Shown here piece after piece: positions 43,886 through 51,448 of a stretch of 64,000 bases of DNA. Numbering within the stretch: the stretch's first letter is position 1; every line of letters begins with the position of its first letter. The DNA is from Verrucomicrobiales bacterium (GTDB lineage Bacteria > Verrucomicrobiota > Verrucomicrobiia > Limisphaerales > JAYPXF01): the NCBI GenBank assembly GCA_002715965.1, contig PBAL01000099.1, positions 1-64,000 on the forward strand, read 5' to 3'. The notes beneath the pieces were generated by a model. The model did no database searches. It was not told the DNA's origin and saw only the letters and a program-made list of their open reading frames with translations. The position numbers were made by a program, and so were the translations under genes.

Positions 43886-45718
43886 ATGCAGGCGACGACC
43901 ACTGAGAAAACCGAGCATACCGAGCATCACGATCATCATCATCACGATATCGGATTCCTGCGGAGTTACGTCTTTTCCACCGACCACAAGATCATCGGAA
44001 TCCAGTATGGGGTCACTGCGCTGGCCTTCCTGCTGTTCGGGTTCTTCCTGGTCCTTTTGATGCGCTTCCAAATTGGCTACCCGGGCGAAACGATCCCAGT
44101 GGTGGGTGGTCTTCTTGAAAAGCTGCTGGGCGATGTTGCCGCCGAGGGCAAGATGCAGCCAGACCTGTATAATGCCTTCGGTGCGATGCACGGGACGATC
44201 ATGGTGTTCTTGGGAGTCGTGCCCCTGGCTTTTGCCGCTTTCGGAAACTACGTGGTGCCACTGCAGATCGGCGCGATCGACATGGCGTTCCCGCGCATCA
44301 ACATGGTCAGCTACCAATGCTACGCAGCGGGTGGTGTGATCATGTTTGTCAGCTTCTTCATCCCGGGTGGTGCGGCTCAGGCGGGTTGGACGTCCTACTC
44401 TCCACTAGCGACGGTGATTCCAACGAACGGCCAGACCTTCTGGATTCTGGGCATGGTGATGTTGATTACCTCGTCTCTACTGGGTTCGGTGAACTTCATT
44501 GCGACGATCATACAGCTTCGTGCGCCGGGCATGACCTGGATGCGAATGCCATTCTTTGTTTGGACGCAGTTCATCACCGGCTTCATCCTCCTCCTCGCCT
44601 TCCCCCCGCTGGAAGCCGCCAGTGTCATGCAGTTGATGGATCGCCTCTTTGACACCAGCTTCTATCTTCCATCCGGATTGGTCCTGAGCGGACAGCCGGT
44701 GACGCAGATCAGTGGTGGAGGCAGTCCGCTTCTCTGGCAGCACTTATTCTGGTTCCTTGGGCATCCCGAGGTGTACGTCCTGATCCTGCCGGCAATGGGT
44801 GTGGTTGCCGAGGTTCTTGCGTGCAACGCGCGCCGTCCGCTGTGGGGTTATCGTTCGCTCGTTTACTCGGTTCTCGCCGTCGGTTTCATCTCCTTCATCG
44901 TCTGGGCGCATCACATGTATGTGACCGGCATGGGCACGAAGATCTCCACCTTCTTCCAGACCACAACGATGATCATATCGATTCCGTCGGTCATTATTCT
45001 GACCTGTCTGTTTATATCGCTGTGGGGTGGTTCGATCCGTTTCAACACTCCCATGTGCTTTGCCTTGGCGTTCCTGCCGATGTTTGGCATTGGCGGTCTG
45101 ACGGGACTCCCGCTGGGCTTCAACTTTGCTGACCTGTTGTTGCACGACAGTTACTACGTGATCGCTCACTTCCACTACGTTGTCGCACCGGGCACGATCT
45201 TCGGGCTCCTTGCCGGCGTGTATTTCTGGTACCCGAAAATGACGGGACGCCTGATGAATGAAGCTCTGGGGCAGGTGCATTTTTGGGCTTCGCTGATCTT
45301 CATGAACCTGATCTTCATGCCAATGTTCGCCCAGGGTATGGCGGGAATGAGCCGGCGCATGTCCGACGGTGGCGCGGTTTACGCGGCCCAGGCAGAGGGC
45401 ATGGTGAATGAAGGTGTTATCGGTGCGCTGAGTGCCTCGGTCATTGAGTGGAACAAATCGATCACCTTTGCCGCCTGCGGCCTGATGATCGCGCAGATTC
45501 CGTTCATCATTAACTTTTTCTGGAGCATGAACAACGGCCGCAAGGCCACCGATAATCCCTGGAACGCCACGACGCTGGATTGGCAGACGCCGACTCCGCC
45601 ACCGCATGGCAACTTCGACAAGCCGATTGCCGCTTATCGCGGCCCTTACGAATACAGCCAGGAAGGTCACCCGACCGACTTCACCCCGCAGAATCAGCCT
45701 GATCCGGTGAAGAGCTGA
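43886..45718 (+). CDS. ctaD: Cytochrome c oxidase subunit I (aa3-type heme-copper oxidase)
   Basis: The 610-residue protein has twelve or more helices and all metal ligands: His102 and His430 for heme a, His428 for heme a3, and His293, His342 and His343 for CuB, with Tyr297 for the His-Tyr cross-link (GHPEVYVLILP). D-channel residues Asp132, Asn121, Asn139 and Glu295 are present, so it is of the A1 class. The K-channel position that reads PTGIK in Paracoccus and Rhodobacter is here PSVII, with Ile371 replacing Lys. The N-terminus is His-rich (HTEHHDHHHHD). It forms the catalytic core of the terminal oxidase in the inner membrane. Ribosome site GAGAGA precedes the ATG. Confidence 0.95.
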   Translation: MQATTTEKTEHTEHHDHHHHDIGFLRSYVFSTDHKIIGIQYGVTALAFLLFGFFLVLLMRFQIGYPGETIPVVGGLLEKLLGDVAAEGKMQPDLYNAFGAMHGTIMVFLGVVPLAFAAFGNYVVPLQIGAIDMAFPRINMVSYQCYAAGGVIMFVSFFIPGGAAQAGWTSYSPLATVIPTNGQTFWILGMVMLITSSLLGSVNFIATIIQLRAPGMTWMRMPFFVWTQFITGFILLLAFPPLEAASVMQLMDRLFDTSFYLPSGLVLSGQPVTQISGGGSPLLWQHLFWFLGHPEVYVLILPAMGVVAEVLACNARRPLWGYRSLVYSVLAVGFISFIVWAHHMYVTGMGTKISTFFQTTTMIISIPSVIILTCLFISLWGGSIRFNTPMCFALAFLPMFGIGGLTGLPLGFNFADLLLHDSYYVIAHFHYVVAPGTIFGLLAGVYFWYPKMTGRLMNEALGQVHFWASLIFMNLIFMPMFAQGMAGMSRRMSDGGAVYAAQAEGMVNEGVIGALSASVIEWNKSITFAACGLMIAQIPFIINFFWSMNNGRKATDNPWNATTLDWQTPTPPPHGNFDKPIAAYRGPYEYSQEGHPTDFTPQNQPDPVKS

Positions 45719-45757
45719 GATTCGCGGCCGAATTCAACTGACACTGATTGAGACTCG

Positions 45758-46696
45758 ATGGAAATCCCTTATACAACTCAGCCTCGCGAAGATACCGGCT
45801 TGTATAATGCCAAGCTGGGCATCTGGCTGTTCCTTGCCTCCGAAGTGATGCTCTTTGGCGCGCTCTTCTCCTCCTATATCCTGCTGCGTGTTGGAGCTGC
45901 AGAAGGGGCCTGGCCGCACGGCCTGATGAACATTCCGATCGGTACCTTCAATACAGTTGTGCTGATCACCTCGTCAGTGACCGTCGTGTTGAGTTGGGCG
46001 GCCCTGAAGCTGGGGAACTTCAAGAGGTATCAAAAGATTCAGGCTGTCACGGTTATTTGCGCCCTGGGGTTTCTTGGGATCAAGACGACTGAATACAACG
46101 AGAAGTTTCACCACTACGAAATCTGGTTCAACGAACCGATGACGGTCGCCGAGCATCCGAACCTGATGAACCAGTCGTTCGTTGAAGAGACCACGATCAA
46201 CAAGGAACTGATTGGCACGGTGCCCTCATTGATTGGCCACTTGAACTACATCGACAAGGACGGCGAGAAGCATCACGCCGGGATCGCCTGGACACTGGCG
46301 ACGCTCAAGGAGAAGGAGATCGAGGAAATTGAGTTTGAACTCGACACCTTCCACTACCGGATCCCTGCTCGGATCCAGGCCCAGATCAAGAAGTCTGGCA
46401 AGTATGACAAGGGAGAGCACGAGACCATCCGGGTGCAGGTTTCCGACTTGCGTCGGATGTCCGCTTTTGTTCCTGCGCACAGCACGTTTTTTGCAATTTA
46501 CTTTACGATGACCGCTCTGCATGCGCTTCACGTGTTGGCCGGCGCAATCGTCATTGCTTATATCCTCTGGCGAAACAACAAACTCTGGAAGCGGGACCCA
46601 GAACGTTATACCAATCGTGTCGAGGTATCCGGCTTGTTCTGGCACTTCGTTGACCTCGTCTGGATTTTCCTGTTCCCCATTCTTTACCTCCTTTAA
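45758..46696 (+). CDS. ctaE: Cytochrome c oxidase subunit III with large internal insertion
   Basis: The 312-residue protein has the five-helix short form of subunit III: GIWLFLASEVMLFGALFSSYILLR, a helix near 65-85, KIQAVTVICALGFLGIKTTEY, and after an interruption TFFAIYFTMTALHALHVLAGAIV and VEVSGLFWHFVDLVWIFLFPILYL. The Glu in SEVMLF and the terminal WHFVDLVW are conserved. Between residues about 118 and 240 lies a hydrophilic insertion not present in standard subunit III (usually near 200 residues in the short form), placed in the loop after EYNEKF. It should lie on one side of the membrane, probably the outer side. The gene follows ctaD by 39 bases. Confidence 0.9.
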   Translation: MEIPYTTQPREDTGLYNAKLGIWLFLASEVMLFGALFSSYILLRVGAAEGAWPHGLMNIPIGTFNTVVLITSSVTVVLSWAALKLGNFKRYQKIQAVTVICALGFLGIKTTEYNEKFHHYEIWFNEPMTVAEHPNLMNQSFVEETTINKELIGTVPSLIGHLNYIDKDGEKHHAGIAWTLATLKEKEIEEIEFELDTFHYRIPARIQAQIKKSGKYDKGEHETIRVQVSDLRRMSAFVPAHSTFFAIYFTMTALHALHVLAGAIVIAYILWRNNKLWKRDPERYTNRVEVSGLFWHFVDLVWIFLFPILYLL

Positions 46697-46702
46697 TCGA
46701 CC

Positions 46703-47029
46703 ATGAGCGACGACCATTCATCACCCGAGTACATCGAGGCCGCCAAGAAGAAGTATTGGAAAGTCTTCTGGGTCCTGATGTTCGGCACCTTCATAACGGT
46801 GGCGATGTATTTCGTTTACTTCGAGAAGATGTGGCAGACGGTTACGGTGGCGCTGTTGATCGCAACGGCCAAGGCCACCTGCGTGGCCGCGATTTTCATG
46901 CATCTTTGGGGCGAGAAGAAGCTCGTCTACCAGATATTATACGCAACGGTGTTTTTCTTCATCGGCCTGATGTGGCTGACCTTATGGGCGATGAATGACG
47001 CTCCATTTATGACCGAGTGGGTCCGGTAA
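46703..47029 (+). CDS. ctaF: Cytochrome c oxidase subunit IV (bacterial caa3/aa3 type)
   Basis: The 108-residue protein has three membrane helices and the family core ATAKATCVAAIFMHLWGEKKLVYQ, typical of bacterial COX4-pro proteins. It is a small accessory subunit thought to stabilise the oxidase. The ATG is six bases after the ctaE stop, and its own TAA overlaps the next start (TAATG). Order III then IV, with II later, is a rearrangement of the usual II-I-III-IV order. Confidence 0.88.
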   Translation: MSDDHSSPEYIEAAKKKYWKVFWVLMFGTFITVAMYFVYFEKMWQTVTVALLIATAKATCVAAIFMHLWGEKKLVYQILYATVFFFIGLMWLTLWAMNDAPFMTEWVR

Positions 47030-47235
47030 TGTCATTGAAGGCCATTCATATTGTTCTGATCATCTCGTCCATTCTCCTGGCGTTTGGATTCGGGGCGTTT
47101 GAATTGCACCGCTACCAGTCGGGCCGCGAGATGGTGGACTTGGTATTGGGCGCGGGTTCGTCCGTGGCCGGTCTGGCGCTTTTGATCTACGGCTTCTTTT
47201 TCCTCAAGAAAACCAGACACATCAGTTATCTATGA
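47029..47235 (+). CDS. 68-residue two-helix membrane protein in the oxidase cluster
   Basis: The product has two hydrophobic segments (about 5-22 and 38-57) separated by a basic/acidic loop (ELHRYQSGREMVDLV) and a basic end. The ATG overlaps the ctaF stop and its TGA overlaps the next ATG, so it is translated in chain with the oxidase genes. I do not recognise the family; by position it may be a small oxidase subunit or assembly factor. Confidence 0.7.
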   Translation: MSLKAIHIVLIISSILLAFGFGAFELHRYQSGREMVDLVLGAGSSVAGLALLIYGFFFLKKTRHISYL

Positions 47236-47504
47236 AGATCCGACTCTTACTGGTATTAGTTTTTGTGATGTTCCTGGCGTTTACGCCGGATGCAGAGGCC
47301 TGTGTTGCATGTTTTGGGCAGAACGACGGCAAAATGGCCCAAGGCATGAATGCCGGCATTTTCTCCCTCCTGGCGGTCATCACCAGCGTGCTGATCACCT
47401 TCATGGTATTCATGGTTTTTATAGTGCGTCGCAACGCAAAATACTCGCATGTGATGCTCGAGGAAGCTGAGCGCATCCGCCTCCAGAGCGAGGCGACTGT
47501 ATAG
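47232..47504 (+). CDS. 90-residue exported or membrane protein with CVAC motif in the oxidase cluster
   Basis: A Sec signal (KIRLLLVLVFVMFLAFTPDAEA) is followed by CVACFGQNDGKMAQGMNAG, a membrane segment of about 22 residues (IFSLLAVITSVLITFMVFMVFIV) and a basic cytosolic tail. The CxxC just after the cleavage site would lie in the periplasm and could bind copper or take part in thiol exchange near the CuA site. The ATG overlaps the previous stop (ATGA) and ctaC starts twelve bases after its stop. The family is not one I can name. Confidence 0.72.
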   Translation: MKIRLLLVLVFVMFLAFTPDAEACVACFGQNDGKMAQGMNAGIFSLLAVITSVLITFMVFMVFIVRRNAKYSHVMLEEAERIRLQSEATV

Positions 47505-47515
47505 GTATTTATACG

Positions 47516-48376
47516 ATGGAAGAACAATCTACATTCTGGCAGTGGCAGAAGGATATCCTGTCCATGCCCCCGCTTGGGTCGCGACACGGAGACGACGTCG
47601 ATGTTTTCATCATCTACGTCCACTGGCTCATGCTGTTCCTGTTCGTCCTCTGGACGGCCTATTTCTTCTACGTGCTGTTTCGCTACAACAGCCGCTCCAA
47701 TCCCAAGGCCGATCCGGTGGGTGTGCGGAGTCATTACTCGACCTACCTGGAAATCGGCGTTGCCGTGGTGGAAGCCATTCTTCTGTTGGCAATCGCGATT
47801 CCGATGTGGGCCAAGACGGTGGATGATTTTCCGAAGGATGAAGACTCGACTGTAATGCGGCTCGCAGCCGAACAGTTTACCTGGGGATCCCGTTACACCG
47901 GAAAGAACGGGCTGTTCGCCAAACAGGATATTCGGCTCGCGACTCCTGAAAACCTTCTGGGCTACGAGGCAAACGATCCAAACGGAGACGCGAGCGATGA
48001 CGTGACGCCTCCGCCCAAGGATGTTCGCGTCCCGTTGATTGCGTTGAAGGATGAGAACGGTGAGCCGCTGAAACACCCCGATGGCAAGCAGGCCTACAAG
48101 CCGGTGATCATACATCTGACCTCCAAGGATGTGATTCACAGCCTGAAGGTGAACACGCTACGCATTTGCCAGGACGCGATGCCCGGCATGACCATTCCGA
48201 TCCACTTTGAACCAACTGTTACGGGCAGGTATCTGATCACCTGTGCTCAGCTCTGTGGAAATGGTCATGCCTCCATGAACGCCTGGTTCAGCGTGGTGAC
48301 CGAAGAGGAATTTGACGAATGGCAGGCGGAATACGCACCCGCCAAGCCGGGTGCTGCGCCGATTTCGTTCGAATAG
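47516..48376 (+). CDS. ctaC: Cytochrome c oxidase subunit II (CuA)
   Basis: The 286-residue protein has two N-terminal helices (about 29-53 and 76-98) and a periplasmic cupredoxin domain with the CuA ligands His208, Cys243, Cys247, His251 and Met254 (VIHSLKV; CAQLCGNGHASM). The residue between the cysteines that is usually Glu in C-x-E-x-C is Gln here. QFTWGSRYTGKNG corresponds to the aromatic electron-entry patch. There is no C-terminal cytochrome c domain, so the donor is a separate protein. It lies downstream of subunits I, III and IV and ends at an intrinsic terminator. Confidence 0.93.
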   Translation: MEEQSTFWQWQKDILSMPPLGSRHGDDVDVFIIYVHWLMLFLFVLWTAYFFYVLFRYNSRSNPKADPVGVRSHYSTYLEIGVAVVEAILLLAIAIPMWAKTVDDFPKDEDSTVMRLAAEQFTWGSRYTGKNGLFAKQDIRLATPENLLGYEANDPNGDASDDVTPPPKDVRVPLIALKDENGEPLKHPDGKQAYKPVIIHLTSKDVIHSLKVNTLRICQDAMPGMTIPIHFEPTVTGRYLITCAQLCGNGHASMNAWFSVVTEEEFDEWQAEYAPAKPGAAPISFE

Positions 48377-48401
48377 ACTATCAGACGATTTCGTGAGGAA
48401 A

Positions 48402-48426
48402 GGTGCGTGTTCGCGCACCCTTTTTT
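48402..48426 (+). terminator. Intrinsic terminator after ctaC
   Basis: GGTGCG (48402-48407) pairs with CGCACC (48414-48419), six-base loop, followed by C and six T. It overlaps a possible GTG start at 48407, which argues for the ATG at 48434 as the sco start. Confidence 0.75.
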
Positions 48427-48433
48427 CTATGAG

Positions 48434-49153
48434 ATGAACAAGTCCTATCGGCCAATTGAGTTTCTGATCTGGAGCGGTTTGGTGCTCGTGATAATGGCGA
48501 TCACCCTGGCCTATGTTCGCGAGCGGGTGCTCGCGCCGGCCAAGCCGAGGCAGGTGGCTGCGCAGAACCTGGGGCGTGATGCCGATCGCTTGCCGGTGAT
48601 CAACCAGGTGACGACGGTTGGCCTGACCAACCAGTTCGGGCAGGAGGTCACTGTGGAAGACCTGGCCGGGAAAGTGTGGCTGGTCGATATCATTTTCACG
48701 CGCTGCCCGGGCCCCTGTGCGGTTATGACCCGTCGAATGCGTGAGATTGTCGAGGTGGTGCAGGCGGACTTGCCGATAGGGTTCATTTCGATAACAACGG
48801 ACACGAACGATACGCCGGCCGTTCTGCGTCAATATGCCGATACGATGGGTGCAGACACGAACCGCTGGACGTTTCTCACGGGCGAGTGGCCGCAGATCCG
48901 TCATGTTGCCACGGATCAACTCAAGCTCGTTTCCCGAGCGAAACCGGAGGACACGCGGGATTCCGAGAATGATTTGTTCATTCACTCCACCACCTTCGCC
49001 CTGATCGACAAACAAGCCAGATTGCGGGGTGTGGTGGAAACGATTGCCTCTCCCAGCTCCGAAGACGAAGTGCAGACCTTCGTCGATCCCTGGGAAACGG
49101 ACTACAAACCGCGAATTCTACGCCGTCTGCAGCAATTGATTTTGGAACAATGA
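48434..49153 (+). CDS. sco: SCO1/SenC family copper chaperone for CuA assembly
   Basis: The 239-residue protein is anchored by one N-terminal helix (about 12-32) and carries a thioredoxin-like SCO domain. The copper-binding cysteines are in DIIFTRCPGPCAVM (C-x3-C) and the third ligand His is in DLFIHSTTFALID. SCO proteins deliver copper or electrons to the CuA centre of subunit II, encoded just upstream. The ATG at 48434 lies after the ctaC terminator. The DUF420 gene overlaps its stop by four bases. Confidence 0.92.
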   Translation: MNKSYRPIEFLIWSGLVLVIMAITLAYVRERVLAPAKPRQVAAQNLGRDADRLPVINQVTTVGLTNQFGQEVTVEDLAGKVWLVDIIFTRCPGPCAVMTRRMREIVEVVQADLPIGFISITTDTNDTPAVLRQYADTMGADTNRWTFLTGEWPQIRHVATDQLKLVSRAKPEDTRDSENDLFIHSTTFALIDKQARLRGVVETIASPSSEDEVQTFVDPWETDYKPRILRRLQQLILEQ

Positions 49154-49593
49154 CTATTCAGGACCTGCCCGCCATCAACGCCTCGCTCAACGGCACCGCC
49201 ACAGTGCTGCTCCTGCTGGGATTCTATTTCATCAAGCAGGGCAACAAGGAAGCCCACAAAAAGTGCATGGTGGCCGCGTTGATCACCTCGATCGTCTTTC
49301 TGGCGTGTTATCTGACCTACCATTTCAACACCACGGTGGTCACTCATTTCCGCGAGCCGCAGTGGTTCAGGCCGATTTACCTGACGATTCTGCTCACGCA
49401 CACGGTCCTGGCCGTGGTGATCGTCCCAATGGTCATCACGACCTTTGTGCACGCTTCCAAGGGCAATTTCGAGAAGCACAGGCGCATTGCACGCTGGACC
49501 TGGCCGCTGTGGATTTACGTCTCGTTCACGGGCGTTTTGATCTACTTGCTGCTCTACCAGATCTTCGATCAAAGGGCGATTTCCAGAGGCTGA
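49150..49593 (+). CDS. DUF420 membrane protein
   Basis: The 147-residue protein has four membrane helices and the family features LPAINASLNGTATVLLLLGF, the AHKKCM loop and LTHTVLAVVIVPMVI with conserved His residues. DUF420 (CtaM-like) genes accompany heme-copper oxidase clusters; in Gram-positives a CtaM protein is needed for oxidase maturation, and a similar role is a reasonable inference here. The ATG overlaps the sco stop. After the gene, a T7/A10 tract (49606-49627) may end transcription. Confidence 0.85.
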   Translation: MTIQDLPAINASLNGTATVLLLLGFYFIKQGNKEAHKKCMVAALITSIVFLACYLTYHFNTTVVTHFREPQWFRPIYLTILLTHTVLAVVIVPMVITTFVHASKGNFEKHRRIARWTWPLWIYVSFTGVLIYLLLYQIFDQRAISRG

Positions 49594-49705
49594 AATTCTC
49601 CAAAGTTTTTTTGAACGAAAAAAAAAATAATTGTCCAAGCGGTCTGAACCGTTGACGGAACGGCGCTCTTATGCTGTCCATATGCGCTCTCAATTTTAGC
49701 AGGCA

Positions 49706-50668
49706 ATGATTAAGGTCGAAAATCTGGTCAAAAAATTCGGGCCGAAAACCGCGGTGGACGATGTGTCGTTCACGGTGGAACCCGGCGAGATTCTAGGGTT
49801 TCTCGGGCCGAACGGTGCGGGAAAATCCACCACCATGCGAATGGTAACCGGTTTCATTCCCCCCACCGCCGGCACGGTCTCCGTGGGTGGGCATGACATC
49901 CTGGACAATCCGGTGGAAGCCAAGAAGGCCATGGGCTATCTGCCGGAAAGCGCCCCGAGCTATCCGGACATGACGGTGCTGGGCTTCCTGCGCTTTGCTG
50001 CGGAGATCCGCGGACTGGCGGGAGCGGAAAAGAACAAGGCCATCGACCGTGTCGTTGAGCTTTGCTTCCTCGAGAACGTGATTCACCAGAGTGTGGATAC
50101 GCTTTCCAAGGGTTATCGTCACCGCACTTGTTTCGCGCAGTCGATCGTGCATGATCCGGACATCTTGGTGATGGACGAACCGACCGATGGTCTGGATCCG
50201 AACCAGAAGCGCGAGATTCGCCAGCTCATTCGCCGCATGGGTGAAAAGAAGGCGATCATCTTCTCCACTCACATCCTGGAGGAAGTTGAGGCGGTTTGCT
50301 CGCGGGCGATGATCATCGATCGCGGCAAGGTCGTTGCGAACGGCACGCCGTCCGAGCTTTCTTCCAAGTCGGAGTTGGCCGGTTCCGTCACGCTGAAAGT
50401 CAGGGGCACGGGAGCGGGGGCCATCCGCAGTTCGCTGGACAAGATCGACCTGGTATCCAAGACCACGACGGTCGAGGAAAAGGACGATGTCGCTTGGGTG
50501 CGCGCGTTCCCGAAGGATCAGCCGAAGAACGGCGAAGTCTCCGCTGCAGTGGCCGAAACAGCGGCCAAGGAAAACTGGTCGGTCGTCGAGGTTTACACCG
50601 AGCGCGGTCGTTTGGACGAAGTGTTCTGGAATCTCACGATTTCGGAAACCGAGGAGCAACCCAAGTAA
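49706..50668 (+). CDS. ABC transporter ATP-binding protein (ABC-2/GldA-like)
   Basis: The 320-residue ATPase has Walker A GPNGAGKSTTMRM, Q-loop region YLPESAPSYPDMT, the signature LSKGYRHRTCFAQ and Walker B ILVMDEPTDGLDPNQ with the H-loop STHILEE. The C-terminal 80 residues form the regulatory domain of ABC-2 drug or GldA-type ATPases. Genes for an ABC-2 permease, a Gldg-like protein and a DUF4340 protein follow without large gaps, forming one transporter unit. Its substrate is unknown; in Bacteroidetes the related GldAFG set is linked to gliding, but that role should not be assumed here. Confidence 0.9.
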   Translation: MIKVENLVKKFGPKTAVDDVSFTVEPGEILGFLGPNGAGKSTTMRMVTGFIPPTAGTVSVGGHDILDNPVEAKKAMGYLPESAPSYPDMTVLGFLRFAAEIRGLAGAEKNKAIDRVVELCFLENVIHQSVDTLSKGYRHRTCFAQSIVHDPDILVMDEPTDGLDPNQKREIRQLIRRMGEKKAIIFSTHILEEVEAVCSRAMIIDRGKVVANGTPSELSSKSELAGSVTLKVRGTGAGAIRSSLDKIDLVSKTTTVEEKDDVAWVRAFPKDQPKNGEVSAAVAETAAKENWSVVEVYTERGRLDEVFWNLTISETEEQPK

Positions 50669-50680
50669 TTCGAACAAGTC

Positions 50681-51430
50681 ATGGGCAACATCAAAACCAT
50701 TGCTAAACGCGAACTGAACGCGTATTTCGCCTCACCGGTGGCGTATGTATTTATCGTCATCTTTCTGCTGCTGACCGGTTTCTTCACTTTCATGATCGGC
50801 AGGTTCCTGGAGGCCAACGAGGCGTCACTGAACGCCTTCTTCATGTGGCATCCTTGGCTGTATCTCTTCCTGGTTCCCGCAGCAGGCATGAGGCTGTGGT
50901 CGGAAGAGCACCGGCAGGGAACGCTTGAGTTATTGATGACCATGCCGATCACGCCTTGGCAGGCCATCGTCGGGAAATTTGCAGCGAGCTGGCTGTTCCT
51001 TGGAGTTGCCCTCTGCCTCACCTTTCCGATGTATATCACGGTCAATTATCTGGGTGACCCGGACAATGGCGTGATCATCGGCGGATACATCGGCAGCTTT
51101 CTCATGGCGGGTGCCTACCTGGCCGTGACCTGCCTGACTTCGGCACTCACCCGCAACCAAGTGATCGCGTTCATCGTGTCCGTGGTGATTTGCCTGCTGC
51201 TGATCCTCGCAGGCTGGCCGCCGGTCACCGAATTTGTGAACGGTATCGTGGACAGCCTCGCGCCCAACGCGACCTGGATAGTGTCGATGGTCTCATCCTT
51301 CAGCGTGATGACCCATTTCGAGGACTTCCAACGGGGCGTTGTGGATCCCCGCCACGTCCTGTTCTTCCTCTCAGTCATTGGATTTTCTCTGTTCAGCACC
51401 AGCGTGGTGTTGAAGAGCAAACGTTCATAA
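50681..51430 (+). CDS. ABC-2 type permease (GldF-like)
   Basis: The 249-residue protein has six membrane helices and the ABC-2 opening IKTIAKRELNAYFASPVAYVFI, then MWHPWLYLFLVPAAGMRLWSEEHRQGTLELLMTMPI, the usual coupling segment. It pairs with the ATPase whose stop is 12 bases upstream. The following gene encodes the Gldg-like partner, which often is needed for function of this permease type. Confidence 0.88.
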   Translation: MGNIKTIAKRELNAYFASPVAYVFIVIFLLLTGFFTFMIGRFLEANEASLNAFFMWHPWLYLFLVPAAGMRLWSEEHRQGTLELLMTMPITPWQAIVGKFAASWLFLGVALCLTFPMYITVNYLGDPDNGVIIGGYIGSFLMAGAYLAVTCLTSALTRNQVIAFIVSVVICLLLILAGWPPVTEFVNGIVDSLAPNATWIVSMVSSFSVMTHFEDFQRGVVDPRHVLFFLSVIGFSLFSTSVVLKSKRS

Positions 51431-51448
51431 TCAACCCGGAGCACTAAG

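Noticed and set aside
44744-45670. 308-codon minus-strand frame
   Set aside because: Shadow of ctaD; composition is rich in Arg, His and Gln as expected for antisense of a membrane protein gene.
49606-49683. T7/A10 tract and the TTGACG/TATGCT hexamers before the ABC ATPase gene as terminator plus promoter
   Set aside because: The T/A stem is A-T only, and the hexamers are 12 bases apart, too close for a sigma-70 promoter.
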